Positions 1-12,050 of a stretch of DNA of 64,000 nt are shown in pieces (position 1 is the stretch's first letter; every line of letters starts with the position of its first letter). The stretch covers positions 65,056,559 through 65,120,558 of the forward strand of contig CATIUR010000001.1 of NCBI GenBank assembly GCA_949592205.1. The letters run 5' to 3'. The translations under genes were made by a program, and so were the position numbers. This stretch comes from Helichrysum umbraculigerum (taxonomy: Eukaryota; Streptophyta; Magnoliopsida; Asterales; Asteraceae). The notes below the pieces were generated by a model. That model ran no database searches. It saw nothing but the letters and a program-made list of their open reading frames with translations, and was not told the origin of the DNA.

Positions 1-29
1 ATTCGTTCCGATTTTGGATGACACTCGAG

Positions 30-350
30 TTATACTTGCCGCCTTACCCACAAGGTAGGTAGCTTGCATAGTTTGAACCCAGCAAATATAAATTTTAAAA
101 CTTCCACTGTTTGCGCATCTCGGTTGCCGTCGGACCAACGACCGGGGTAGTACACGACCGACCGCTGGGATCGCGACATATCCGCTAAGAATCCAGCCCC
201 TAAAGAAGTGGATCTGGCCGACAAGAGTCTTCCATAGACATTTTGTGATCGTTGTTGAGATGATGTAAGGGGTTGAGCTGGAGGAAGAGTGGTTGGCACA
301 GATGATGATGATGGCATAGTAGATGATGTAGATCGTCCTTGGCTTGACAT
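30..350 (-). CDS. Element G: 5' leader / gag N-terminal ORF (partial or broken)
   Basis: Short minus-strand ORF of about 106 residues beginning at the Met at 350 (MSSQGRSTSS). It lies just downstream of a primer-binding site and a 5' LTR, where the gag of a Ty3/Gypsy element starts. The protein is rich in Ser, Pro and Gln and shows no domain I recognise. It ends at a stop at 30-32, so either this is a leader ORF or gag is broken early. The longer reading from 473 starts inside the LTR and crosses the PBS, so I prefer the start at 350. The rest of the element lies left of the window. Confidence 0.4.
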   Translation of the reverse strand: MSSQGRSTSSTMPSSSSVPTTLPPAQPLTSSQQRSQNVYGRLLSARSTSLGAGFLADMSRSQRSVVYYPGRWSDGNRDAQTVEVLKFIFAGFKLCKLPTLWVRRQV

Positions 351-424
351 TCTTAACAGAAATTTTTGAAAAAGATGACTCAGCAAGGATTTTAACAAGA
401 GTTTGATTAAATGAAACACCACTT

Positions 425-442
425 GCCCCACGGTGGGCGCCA
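425..442 (-). other. Element G primer-binding site
   Basis: The minus strand reads TGGCGCCCACCGTGGGGC, starting three bases inside the LTR boundary at 446. TGG plus a match to a tRNA 3' end is the usual Gypsy arrangement. I do not name the tRNA with certainty. It fixes the orientation (minus) and the LTR edge. Confidence 0.7.
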
Positions 443-445
443 AAT

Positions 446-1617
446 TGTTTTGGTCAAAAATTACACTAAGCAATTAAGTGATCAAATTTTGAAATGTGAG
501 GTATAGTGTTTGAAATTACTTTCAAGATAATTACGTAGAAACACGATTATCAATATTAGTAAATAATAATTTTGATTGAAAAATGTACTTTTAACGTGTT
601 AATCCTTGTTGATTGAATATTTTATGAAAGTGCTCAAAAATAGATTAAGGATAATGCAAATTAAACAATGAAAACGTATTCAACAACAAAATCTAGTGTT
701 TGTAAATAGGATTTGACGATATATTTCAAGTAAAACACAAGGATAATGCAGATTATACGTTACTAATATGAATTGAACAAAGTAAAAGTAAAATCGACAC
801 TATGATATACGAGGAAAGCCCTTGATCAAGGTTGATCGCCGGCACAAAACCTTGGGAAGGATCGAATGATCCTTGCCTTTGTTAATCTTATTAAAATGAA
901 AGTAATTGATTACACGCTAAGAGTACAAGGATGATCGGCTAAGTGATTGTGTGTGAAACTAACTAAGTGTTGATGAAAATGAATATGAACGAGAGTAAGA
1001 GTAGAGTGTTTATGTGTTTTGCAGGTGAAAAATAGTAAGTATTCGTTAACCTAATTGATCATCCCTGCCTCATTTATATACTAAGAGCGTATAACAACTA
1101 TTCCGAGAATCTCGGGATCCTCCGATGAAGGATGAAGACTTCCAACGTTACTTTTGACTTCATTTAACACGTGCAGTGGACTTCGTCTCCATAGAATCAT
1201 ATCAAGGCCTTGACATGCAATCCTGAGCATATCTCATTAACGCGTTCAATCCATGACCTGGTCAATACTTAAGAAAAACAAACACGTCATACAGCATATG
1301 ATCCTGAACTAATATAGGTCCAGGATCCTGAGCTATGCACATTCCAGAATAAACATAGGATCCTTACTTAATTATCTCGCTTATCCATTATCTTGCATAA
1401 CTATGTTAAACAAATAGATCCTGAATAGGATCCTGCAAGATGAGTAATAAGAGCATTTCCACGATCCTTAACTATAACTATGATCCTAAAAGTATACTAA
1501 AAAATTATCGTTATCCTATCATGCAAATAAATAATGTAAATGCTTTCCATACCTTTGAGACGAGATTATGATGCTAATCAGGATCCTGCAATGTTAGATA
1601 AAAATTCACCCACAACA
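446..1617 (-). mobile_element. Element G 5' LTR
   Basis: It starts TGTTTTGG next to the PBS and probably ends ACAACA at 1617, giving a TGTT...AACA inverted end pair. The partner LTR is off the window, so the right edge is inferred. The minus strand has a TATAAA box (1073-1078). Upstream of it (about 1080-1600) and again near 820-930, the word AGGATCCT and close variants recur more than ten times. The LTR carries no coding sequence. Confidence 0.6.
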
Positions 1618-2580
1618 TATGATGAAATTTAAATTATTAATGTATGTATGGACCTGCGCTTCCGGTATGTTGTATAGTTAAAAAAATGGTTTTAAATTAA
1701 GGGGTGTTATAGTATACATCATAATATAAATGGTCAGGCCATATACACCCTTGGCAAAGGTAGTATACTCCCTAAGACAAAAGGTCATGCCGTATATGCC
1801 CTTGGTCTAGGCCGTATTTGCCCTTGGCTAGGCTGTATACTACCTGGTCCACCCCGTATTTGCATAAAAATCGTTTCTTGATACGCTCATGACCATATGG
1901 CCTGGTTTTTGGAGAAGTCAAATACGGCCTTGTTAGTCAATATACAGCCTATGTGATCAGCCTATAAATAGCAGCCTCCATCAGCATTCAACACACACCA
2001 AAACACCTCAATTTACACACACATCACATTTTCTTTCTCTAGTTTTCTTCAGTTTGTTTCTCTCTCTACTTTCTCTCTCTTAATTAATTTAATTAATCTA
2101 GTGAGAGATAAGTATGAGATTAGTTATGTAGTAGTTAGTAATAGCTAGCTTAGTGATGTAACGCTCTGGATATTCCGAAGAAATACAAGTGTTATTCTGC
2201 TCGCATTATTTACGGGTAATATCTATCATTTTCTTTTATTAATTTGTCATAATATTCTTGTTTGATGTTTGTGATTTATTAGTATTTGAAATGTTTATTG
2301 TCATTCTTTGTGAGTAGTTACTTGTATGTTTGCCATGATTTAGATAATTATAGCAAGGGATGCTGTTTATAATTTTTAATTCTTTGTTTTAAATTAGCTT
2401 TCTATTTTTGAATTTAAACCTTATTATCAACTATCACCTTTCCACCAATAAACGTGATTAAAACCTTTTAAATAGGTAATTTATTATCTGTGTCAATACA
2501 TTAGTCAAAGTATGAAGCTATGGAAATATTGTTAAGAAATATAGTACATGGTGAATTACTGTAGTGTAGTAGGAAGCTAT
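1618..2580 (+). promoter_or_regulatory. LTR-like promoter fragment, plus orientation
   Basis: No gene here. A TATA box (CTATAAATA, 1962-1970) is followed by a CT-rich leader-like stretch (2030-2080), as in LTR U3/R regions. About 220 bp upstream of the TATA holds repeated GCCGTAT/ATACGG words (1735-1955). GGGGTGTTATA near 1701-1711 resembles a decayed Gypsy LTR end. I cannot place both borders. It could also be a host promoter. From about 2180 to 2580 the sequence is AT-rich without recognisable features. Confidence 0.35.
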
Positions 2581-4020
2581 CACTAGTACAGATTTGGGCT
2601 TTGGTCACACCAGAAAAGTGTGGCGATATCCATATGGTCACACTTGTTTTTTTAGCGTGTGTGTGACTTAAGGTCCCGTGAACAAAGGGTCCATACGGTC
2701 ACATAAGATGGTTAGTGGCTGTATCCATTTAAAAATAGTAACCAAAACCATAAAATGTGTGACCATATGCTCTTTTAAATCAAGTGAAAGTGTATTTTGT
2801 GTGACTATTGTCCATCCAATAGCCACTTGAATTGTAGGTTTGTGTGGCTATTTGTAACATTTAGTCACACAACGAGTGTTTTATTTATGGGATTTGGTTA
2901 CATAAATTTAAGCCAAAAGTGACCAAAAGTGTTAATAAGTGTGACCATATACTCTTTAAAGTCAGGTAAACTTGTATTTTGTGTGACAATATGCTCTGTA
3001 ATGTCAAGTAAACTTGTAGTTTGTGTGACTATTGCCATCCAATGGCCACTTTATTTTAATGTTTGTGTGGCGTTTTGTATCATTTAGTCACACAAAGAGT
3101 GATTTATTCTGGTATTTGGTCACATAAAATTAAGCCAAAAGTGGCCGTAGGTGATAATAAGTGTGACCATATGGGCTGTACTGTCAAGTAAACTTGTATT
3201 TTGTGTGACTATTTCCATCCAATGGCCACTTTATTTTTATGTTTGTGTGGCGTTTTGTATCATTTAGTCATACAAAGAGTGATTTATTCTTGGATTTGGT
3301 CACATAATATTAGATCAAAAGTGGCCGTAGATGATACTAAGTGTGACCATATGCTATGTAATGTCAACTAAACTTGTATTCTGTGTGATTATTGCCATCC
3401 AATGGCCACTTTATTTTTATGTTTGTGTAGCGTTTTGTATCATTTAGTCACTCAAAGAGTGATTTATTCTGGGATTTGGTCACATATAATTAAGCCAAAA
3501 GTGGCCGTATTTGATAATAAGTGTGACCATATGCTCTGTAATGTCAAGTAAACTTGTATTTTGTGTGACTATTGCCATCTACTGGCCACTTTATTTTTAT
3601 GTTTGTGTGGCGTTTTGTATAATTTAGTCACACAAAGAGTGATTTATTCTGGGATTTGGTCACATAAAACTAGATCAAAAGTGGTCGTAGGTGATAATAA
3701 GTGTGACCATATGGGCTGTAATGTCAAGTAAACTTGTATTTTGTGTGACTATTGCCATCCACTGGCCACTTTATTTTTATGTTTGTATGGCGTTTTGTAT
3801 CATTTAGCCACACAAAGAGTGATTTATTCTGGTATTTGGTCACATAAAATTAAGCCAAGAGTGGTCGTAGGTGATAATAAGTGTGACCATTGTTCACCTA
3901 ATGGCCACTTGAATCGTATGTTTGTGTGGCGTTTTGCAGTATTTAGTCACACAAATAATTAATCAAACAGTGGCCACAATGTGTGACCATATTATGTGAC
4001 TACATCTTTTAGTCATATAT
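2581..4020. repeat. CACTA subterminal region with 180-bp tandem repeats
   Basis: GTGTGACCATATG recurs at 3162, 3342, 3522, 3702 and (variant) 3882, exactly 180 bp apart, with degraded copies near 2755, 2939 and 2983. Each unit also carries TGGCCACTTTATTTTTATG, GTGTGGCGTTTTG and TTTGGTCACATA. The same TGTGAC/GTCACA word is in the terminus itself. Dense short subterminal words are the known binding sites of TNPA-type proteins in CACTA elements. Short ORFs across the repeats are not credible genes. Confidence 0.8.
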
Positions 4021-4183
4021 AACAAATCAATAATGTGTGTAACAATTTGAATTATATAACACCACAAATAAAATTTCAATGTACATAATTAATTGCATGC
4101 ACCCAAACTATAATTGGATTGTTTTACATAATAATATCCTAAGTGTAGTTATTGCTTAAATACGAAAATAGACTAATTAAACA

Positions 4184-4698
4184 TCAGAGTTGTAAGGACT
4201 TTTGACTCTTGAGTTTGCTCTTCGCTTGCTTTTGCATGGCATCACTAGACACAAAAACCGGTGCTTTTCGCCTTTTCTTTGATACTTCTGGTACAGTTTT
4301 GGTCTCACCAAATGCCTTTTGTCCAGTAGTTGGTGGTGTTACCTGTACAAAAAACAAGGCACATATGTATCAAACACTAAATTATATATGAAGAACTATG
4401 TAGAAAAAAAAAGTAGTATGTACCTCCTGATCAAAAATCACTTGATTCTTGGGCCATGCATAAAAACCACCTACTGCATCGATACCTGTTTTGAAACCAT
4501 TGCTTCCGTTGTCTGGAATACAAGCTGCATCCACTAACGATTTATCAACGGACACTTTGTAGCAATCCTTTGGGAGTGATCTGCTATGAAGCATCACTTT
4601 TCCATTTGACAAGTAGACAGTACCCAAAGCAATGATGTTGGTCCTCTTTAGGTGCCACAGTTTACACTTGAGTAACTAAAGAAAATGTTAACGATTAT

Positions 4699-4750
<52 letters not shown>

Positions 4751-7700
4751 TCTGAATTATATTAAACTGAAGAATGTATGAACATTTTGGAATAGAATAC
4801 ATACCTGCGTGGTGTTTGCTTTGCTGGAGACGAAAGATTCGTTTGACTCTGTTTAGTTTGAAACGTGTGGACTTGTGAATCAGGCGTCCTGTTTGATTCG
4901 TCAGCAGATTTACCAACCACTTCCTAAATAAAACTCGGTAAATAAGTCATGTATGTAAAATTATTAAATCACAGTGAGAAATATTGAAATCAATTTAATT
5001 CAAATGTTTTAATACTTACACTTGTTTCTATTGGCTTTTCCAAAGTTGCAAGTCCATTAGACTTGTGAAAGCTGGAATCCTTCTCACATCCAACATCACT
5101 TAATGCCATTCCGCCATCCTGAACAGTATTGGAAGCGTTAGGATTAACGTCCACTGTTGGAGACACCCGCAACAAAAATTAAGAAATTCATTTGTTAGCA
5201 ATATATTGTAAACTAATGTATAAAATGTTAGCATAATTAATAAAACAAATGCCTTTCCTCTAATTCTGGTACAGTAGTTAACAATGAATTTAGCTGATCC
5301 CCTTGTAGTAAATCAAACTGACCCATAAGATTGCTAACCATTGCCTGTGTTTTAAGCACTTGCGCTGGCAAAGACTTTATTATTTTGTCTTTGTCTTCAC
5401 GTTCGCGTCTCTCAGCAGCAAGTTCTGCTTGAAGTATTTTGACTCTCTCATCATTGCAGGCATTTTTGTTTCGAGCAGGAAGATTAAAATACTTTTTGAC
5501 AGTCACTCCGTTTCCCACTCCTCTTGCATACCCCGACTTTTCGAGACCAAAAACCTCTTTCAAGGCATCGGTCCCATCATCAACCTTTAATGTTCCGGCT
5601 TTGATCTTGTCCTCAGCCTCGATCTACACTTAATTAAGATTCCAACAGGCAGTAATTAATTTATTTCAGTAAAATAAACATGCATGAATATGTAAATGAT
5701 GAAGTATCATGTCAAAATACTTACTACTTTATCTGCCTTTTCTTTAGTCCCTTTGGCTCGAAATACCCCGTCTTTGTTTTTCCTTCCTTTCAACCACAAG
5801 ATACAACGTGGGGGTTCTTCATGTGCTTCAGTTACTTTTTCTTCGATCTTATAATCATCAAATACACATGTAAAGTTAAACCAATTAATATATAAACTTA
5901 GAAAATAGAAAACAGAAACAAATTACATTTAAGACTAATTATACAGGCAGTAATTAGAAACAAATGTAACACCCACCAATTTAGGACTTTAATTAGTGCC
6001 TAAACTACTTTTAATTACATGTGTTTAGTTTTGTAGTATTCTGAATATATGTAACATTTTGGTGTAATTCATACACGCTTACGCGATTTGATTAAATCGT
6101 GCACTTATGTAACGGACAAGGTCCGACTTTATTTAATATGGACATTGGTGACAAAATTTATAAATAATGTAGAATTATCCGAACAAACATTGTTTACTAT
6201 AATATATTACGATAATATATTACACGAGCTTCATGTTGTTTAAAACATATCCTACGTGATGAAACTGCGCAAAACACACCTTGACAAGCGATTTATAACT
6301 AAATTATATTCTTACAAGTTTATAACTCGAGATAAAGCATTTTGATAAAATACTTTGGCTAAAAATATTTCGGATACACTTTAACATATAACGTGAAATA
6401 ACATTTAAACAACTACGGGGTTTAACCGACTACGACTCGTGATATAAAATTCGGAAACACAAACACGCGAGCTAAGACCCAAATGGGTCGGTGCAGACCC
6501 GCGAACCCAACCCCAAACCGACCCATGACCCACTCCCAAAAAACCCTTTATTCCTTTCATTTCTTCCATTTCACACAACAAACCACCAACCATCCTCCAT
6601 CTTTTTCCTCTCATTTCGGTGAACCGAAATCAGCCCCAAACCACACCAAAAACACACCCTTTCACGAAGATGATTCAAGAGGAAACGATCACCATCTCGA
6701 GCTCTCCATTTTCATCTTCTCCATTTTCGATTTCGTGGTAAGAAACGTTAAAACTCTTTTAAATTACTTGTAGAGCTTTGATTTACATGCTAGAACATTT
6801 ACTCAACGAGATTATGTCCAAAAATCCCGCCGAAAACGCTTTAAAAATCGAAACCTGCATGAAAAACGCTGACAGTTCGTCCTGCGAGTTGAGATCCCAG
6901 ATCTCGGTCGTCCTGCGAATCGAACCGAGATCTCGACTCGCGAAGCCAATTAACGAACCGAAACTGACTGCGGATCAAGCTGACTTGCGAGTCGACTCGC
7001 GAGTTGACTTGCGAGTCAAACTTGGACCGCGAACCCAACCCGGTTCGCAGCCTACTGCTTTGCTAGCCCAAACTTATTTCGCACCGCGAACTCAATTCGC
7101 AACACCATTTCAGTCCGCGGCCAACCTTAGTCGATTTTTCCGAATTTAAATTCCAGCTCGACCCCAGCCAGGGGCTCTGCCCCTTGGACCCCGCCAGGGG
7201 CTGCCGCCCCTTGGACACCGCTACGAGGGGCGCTACCCCTGGACCCCCGTCATCCAGGAACTTGAAAATACTTTTTACACTAAGTGTCGAATACTCACAT
7301 ACGACGATACATATAACAATAACACTTTTGGATTTTTATTACAAACCGTCACCAACGGGCCATACTTGTTTTTAAACTACAAACGAAATAATAAACAAAC
7401 ACTTAGACATTTCCTAGTTGAGTGGACAACTAGAATGGGTGGTCGTTTAAGACACCAACTTATTTACTTGCTTACCTACAACCTTGTGCGTTTCGGACGC
7501 CAGAAGGTAGCAGGGTTCTGAGAACTGATATACGGACTTACATCCGACACGCCTATAGACTTACATCCGCTTTACTTACTTGATTTCACCTACATACTTG
7601 CTAGACTCAGGTGAGTCTTACAGCCCCACTTTTACTGTTTTTATACTTTGGGGTGAGATACTTAGCAACTGTTTTACATATGAACACAATGTACTGAACT

Positions 7701-8851
7701 GATTACTCTACTTCTTACACGCACTGCATGAGTTACTTTTATCCACTGAAAGCCTCCTATAATAAGTTGTTAGTTATGGACTTAAGCGCGATTACTAGTA
7801 AATGGATCCATTTGGGACTGACAATCCCTACCTGGGGTAGTCGCGCTACCACGGATTTCACCATAGAAACACGCATATTAGTATTTGTTACATATGAGTG
7901 TTCGGATAGCACTCACGGGGGTACATGATGCGGTAATTGATTGTACCAATTCATACTAAATTGTTAAGCTTCAACTTGTGAGCTCATGGCACTTGTGATG
8001 ATTTACTGATTTACTTATTTGGCTTGTTAGCCACACGGGTACATATTTGTGGTTCATACTGATACTTTTACTACTAAACATGTAAGATTCCCCAACCTTT
8101 TTGATTGACACTTTTTAGCTTTGTATCTCAGTTACACAGACGGAGTAGGATTACCCTGGACACTAGCTAGAGTCGCATGATTTTCTACATTGCATTTAAC
8201 AGAGATTCTTAGCATTATCTTTTGTATATTATGATTATGTAATAGAATCTCCCGCTGCACGCGTGGACTCTAGGGAACTACATTTTGTAACTGAAAACAC
8301 TATGTTTTCAAACATTATATTTATGGAAATGTAACTATTTTTAAACGTCTCATTTAGAGGTCGTTTGCTTTACTTTTGTGCTGTGATATTTGATTAGTAA
8401 CACCACAAAGCTTGCTTCCGCTAAACAGTGAATGTGTGGGTGTTACAACAAACGTCATTCAAAATGTAAATGTAGTTACCAATTTCTTCTTCACATGTAC
8501 AGACATGGAGCGCGCCTCTTTTGATGCATCTGACTTTTTCTTAATTACCAAACAAAAAGATATTTAAGGCATAAATTTGCAAAGACAATAATATATGAAA
8601 GATATACGTATGGACTTAATATAAATGACCAATACCTGGTAATCTTCGGTGGTCGTATACTGTACGAAAGCACCCCATTCCGAGGCCGTGATAATTGCAC
8701 CATACTTGAGTGGGACTGCATTTAGCTTTGAAGGTGTATCTTTGTTGGGCAGTATGTATTGTTCCCTCAATTTCCTTATGAAATTCCTTAGATGCCCACC
8801 AAGACGATTCATTATTAACTTTCTGTACGTGTCCTCAACATCAAAAAATCG
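4184..8851 (-). CDS. CACTA-associated Transposase_24-type protein, exons 2-9
   Basis: Continuation of the gene whose first exon is at 57344-57688. Exons read from splice sites, 5' to 3': 8851-8636 (after TTTTTGCAG), 8539-8480, 5847-5725, 5623 to about 5273, about 5152-5012, 4923-4805, 4675-4424, 4342-4184. Diagnostic segments are RFFDVEDTYRKLIMNRLGG and LREQYILPN in exon 2, EEPPRCILWLKGRKNKDG in exon 4, YARGVGNGVTVKKYF plus a Glu/Arg coiled coil in exon 5, and GGFYAWPKNQVIF in exon 8. This order matches plant proteins labelled transposase Ptta/En/Spm (Transposase_24), the second gene of CACTA elements. The stop is TGA at 4184-4186. The junction between exons 5 and 6 is uncertain in phase. The gene is broken by element C between exons 1 and 2, so no normal protein is expected. 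Confidence 0.75.
4707..4747. repeat. (TA)n microsatellite
   Basis: About 20 uninterrupted TA units in the intron between exons 7 and 8 of the CACTA gene. Confidence 0.95.
6885..7110. repeat. Cluster of (G)ACTCGCGAGT-type words in the solo LTR
   Basis: GACTCGCGA, GACTTGCGAGTC, CTGCGAGTTGAG, TTCGCAG, CCGCGAACCC and similar short words are packed here, several of them palindromic. The same word family fills the LTR and leader of Copia element A, although the two elements belong to different superfamilies. Confidence 0.6.
7158..7250. repeat. GC-rich minisatellite with hairpin potential
   Basis: Three degenerate units of roughly 27 bp of the form AGGGGCTCTGCCCCTTGGA. Each unit can fold on itself (GGGGC...GCCCC). 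It stands out from the AT-rich surroundings. Confidence 0.75.
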
Positions 8852-9009
8852 CTGCAAAAATAATTAGCATAGTCAATTGCAGACTTTTGCTCAAATCTGA
8901 TTACAGACTACAAAACGGCATAATGTATTCTCAACATACACAGAGCTACACAAGTCTGCTTAATAGAAATCTAGTTTTGTAACATTAACAATTAAATATA
9001 CTAGCTAGC

Positions 9010-12000
9010 TGACGCCAGCCGAACGGTCGGTCTTTAGGAATCGCTTCCTGTCGTTGCGAGCCTCCCGCTAGGTTGGGTCATTGGGTTTTAAAATTTGTAT
9101 TTGCGGGGCCTAAGTATACCTAGTTACTATTGGTGTATAGCAGCAAGGATGACCTAGGGTCGTTCTCTGATTCAGTGTATTATGGATCGTGGACGAAACA
9201 GACGTATTTATCAATCTAGCGGGTTTTTAAAAGATTTGATTGGTGGTTTGTTTTTGGTTTTTTTATTCTTAGGCAGAAAATTTAAATTAAAGCAGATAAA
9301 ATAAATGTAGATAGCTTATAATCTAGAGAGGGTGTTTGCTATGATTTCGGTAGCCTTACTGATTGGAATGATGTATGATGTATGAAAACGTGTTTTAAAG
9401 GTTTGTATTTTATTTATTTCAGGTATCTGTGGAGTAAGCACTAGCCCCCTACTGATAGAGTTCTCGATCAGTATTTCACTGAGCGACTAGGCTATCCTGA
9501 TTCTGATCGGAGTAGTTTATCCAGCCCACAACACTAACCGGTGAAGGTATAGTGACCCTTATCTGGGATGAAACCCTGGGTGCATGAATAAGGCGACAAA
9601 CCAACTCGATGTCCAACCTTTCTTAACCCCACAATAATATCTAATCTAAATAAAGCATTTAAGACCAAGTTTATAGAGTGTGCTTGATTACTTTCTATCG
9701 ATTGTTTGGTGAGTCTGGGTGTTGAGTCATGACTCGTGATTCACATAGACCGATAACAATGACTCTTTCCGTGATTACTACACTGTACTCCACCAGAGGT
9801 GTTTCCATTGATGAACCAAGGACCTAGTCGGTACCAGCTCTGCTGATCACAGAGTTGCTGTTATTCCACAAGGCTTAGTAACTGCGGCTTTTCCTCGGCT
9901 TCCACTTGTTAACTACACCGGAGGTGTTGTCGACGCTATACCGAGTAATCAGCCGACTTACGGTACCTTACATTGCTTCATAAAGGCTAACCCAGACTAC
10001 TTAACTAAGTTTGTATTTAAGCATAATATTATCCGTCTATGATATAAACAGCCCTTACTTTTAAGTCCCAATAAATCCCTAACTTGTCAACAGTGTAATA
10101 TTCACGTTCAGTTAGAAAACCATATTTCCATGGGCATAGTGTACTTTGCGTTCAGAGTAGAAAGCAGTATTTCCACGGCTCCAGTGTACTTAGTGTTCAG
10201 TTTGAAAACCATATTTCCATAATCACAGTGTACTTTGCGTTCAGATTAGAAAGCAGTATTTCCATGATGACGATGTACTTAGCGTTCATTTAGAAAGCGA
10301 TGTTTACACGATTAACAAATCAGACCATGTTCATGTTTGACACATATAACTAAGTACCTTTGATGGGGTTCGCGACGTCCCATCATTAAGGCCATAATCA
10401 CGTTTACTGGTTGAAAGGCGATTAGTTTAATAGGTTTAAAATCATAGACAGAAAGTGAATCAAAGCACTAATTTTCATAGCATCATTCCAACCAATTTAC
10501 GACTAATTACGTCATAACAAACACGCAATATCACTACTCGCTAATCATGGCAACCAATCCTAAATCTAGCATGATAACAGTAATAACAATCATCATAATG
10601 AAATAGATAAAGGATAGATATAACCGTAATAAGAGCGTAGGTGAATACAACTTGAACGTTACACGAGCAGAACTCCTAGTACGCGCCAAGCGATATTACA
10701 ATATTGCCCCTCTAACTAGCCGCTAATCTACTACTAATTATAACCTGATCTAGAGAGAGAGTAGTGATAGAAAGTGTGTGTGAATGTTGGTGGATTGATT
10801 GTGTGTTGGATTCATTGTTGAAAATGATGAAATGAGGCTTCTATATATAGAGATCGCACAACCGTATCCGTAGACTGTATCCAAACCATGAAACGCACAA
10901 CCGTATCGCAGAGGTGAATAAAAACCTGATTTTTATCAACCAAACGCACGATACGGCTGAGCTAGGGTGAATACGGCTGAACTGGACCGTATACTGCTGT
11001 TCTTAGGGTGAATACGGCTGAGCTGGCCCGTATACGGCTGAGCACAGACCGTATATGGTCTGCACAGGCCGTATACGGTCTGTGTCCAGCCGTATACGGT
11101 CTGGTTCAGCCGTATACGGTTTGAGTGTTTTCATTAATAATTGGGCCAAAATGGTGAGATAATGGCACACAAAAACATGACTTTTTGCGTGTCATCAAAT
11201 ATCCCACACTTAGACTTTGCTTGTCCTCAAGCAAAACTCAAAATTCTCACTTGCTTTTAGGAAAAACATTTTAAAAACACGAGTTTATTTTTTGGGTGAG
11301 TCAAAATATATCAAAAACAACCGTCTCCATATACAAGTAACATATTCTGGAAATGAGAGAAAGTAAGGTATTCTTTTCAGAGACGTAAAATGATTCTCTT
11401 AGGCATGCTTTTCAATTCTCGCGATCTTGGAATATACATGACTAGGCGATCTCACAAGGTGGTCACTCAATTCACTCAAGAGTGTTTCGGGTTACCTATC
11501 AATCTAATCAAACGAAATCGCTCATAAGCCAGTCATGCAACATCTATCGTCATAGGCTTGCTCGAGAATCATATCTCCACCACTTAGGTGAGGACGGTGC
11601 TAGCTATCCTAGGACATTCAGAGTGGGTTGTAATGGCAGGTGAGGATTACGGGGTATGGATAAGTGGAAATTTTTAGTTGTTGTAAAGGGTTTTGCTTAT
11701 CTTAGGACTTCTAAACTTTTGAAAAACATTATTTACACAACCTTTTTAATGAAAACGGAAACGGATAACAGTACGGGAAGAAGATAGCTATTTTGACTTC
11801 TATCTTTTGAAAATACACGAGGGAATTTATGTCTTTTATAAGAGTAGGAATTTTTTGAGAGATTCGAAGCACTTAGCTTTATTCTATTTTCTTTCCTTTT
11901 TCTTTTGTTTCTATTTTTGGGCTTTTCTAGGGATTTTATTTTGTTTTCTTTCTTTTGCCCTTTTGAAATCCTTTTGTTTCTTTCATCTTTTTCATCCTTT

Positions 12001-12050
12001 TGATGACTTTGCATTTACTTGGTGTCAATTTTTTACACCATAAACTCTCA
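9010..12050 (-). mobile_element. Element C 3' LTR (left copy)
   Basis: 3041 bp, alignable by eye to the right copy (42302-43074 plus 54770-57337, 3341 bp in total). The 300-bp size difference is one gap: after 11120 this copy lacks the stretch present at 56112-56412. On the minus strand the TATA box is at 10841-10850 (CTATATATAG). ORFs in the LTR, such as the Lys-rich one at 11733-12014 also present at 57020-57301, lie in low-complexity sequence and I do not believe they are coding. Confidence 0.9.
10861..11120. repeat. CCGTATACGG palindrome cluster in U3 of element C
   Basis: A dozen or so copies of CCGTATACGG, ATACGGCTGA or CCGTATCC half-sites lie immediately upstream (minus sense) of the LTR TATA box. 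The right LTR repeats the arrangement at 55855-56130. Confidence 0.85.

Larger units (their letters stand above)
5965..8447. mobile_element. Solo LTR of a Ty3/Gypsy (Tekay-like) element
   Basis: It starts TGTAACACCC and ends GGGTGTTACA, a 10-bp inverted end pair typical of many plant chromovirus LTRs. It is flanked by a perfect 5-bp target duplication ACAAA (5960-5964, 8448-8452). The 2483 bp hold no gag or pol, PBS or PPT, so this is a single LTR left by LTR-LTR recombination. It sits in the intron between exons 3 and 4 of the CACTA gene. The Tekay label rests on the end sequence only. Confidence 0.85.

Noticed and set aside
3741..3962. 73-aa plus-strand ORF
   Set aside because: Lies wholly in the CACTA subterminal repeats; not conserved between neighbouring repeat units.
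2581..4020. CRISPR-like array from 180-bp spaced repeats
   Set aside because: Units are near-identical along their whole length, with no unique spacers, and the setting is a plant CACTA terminus.
6483..7375. Plus-strand ORFs in the solo LTR
   Set aside because: Inside an LTR bounded by a perfect TSD; no homology recognised and composition follows the word cluster and GC minisatellite.
11733..12043. Paired ORFs (Lys/Arg-rich minus, Phe-rich plus), repeated at 57020-57330
   Set aside because: Low-complexity T/C-rich LTR sequence; both strands are open and the copies differ by private changes without a coding pattern.
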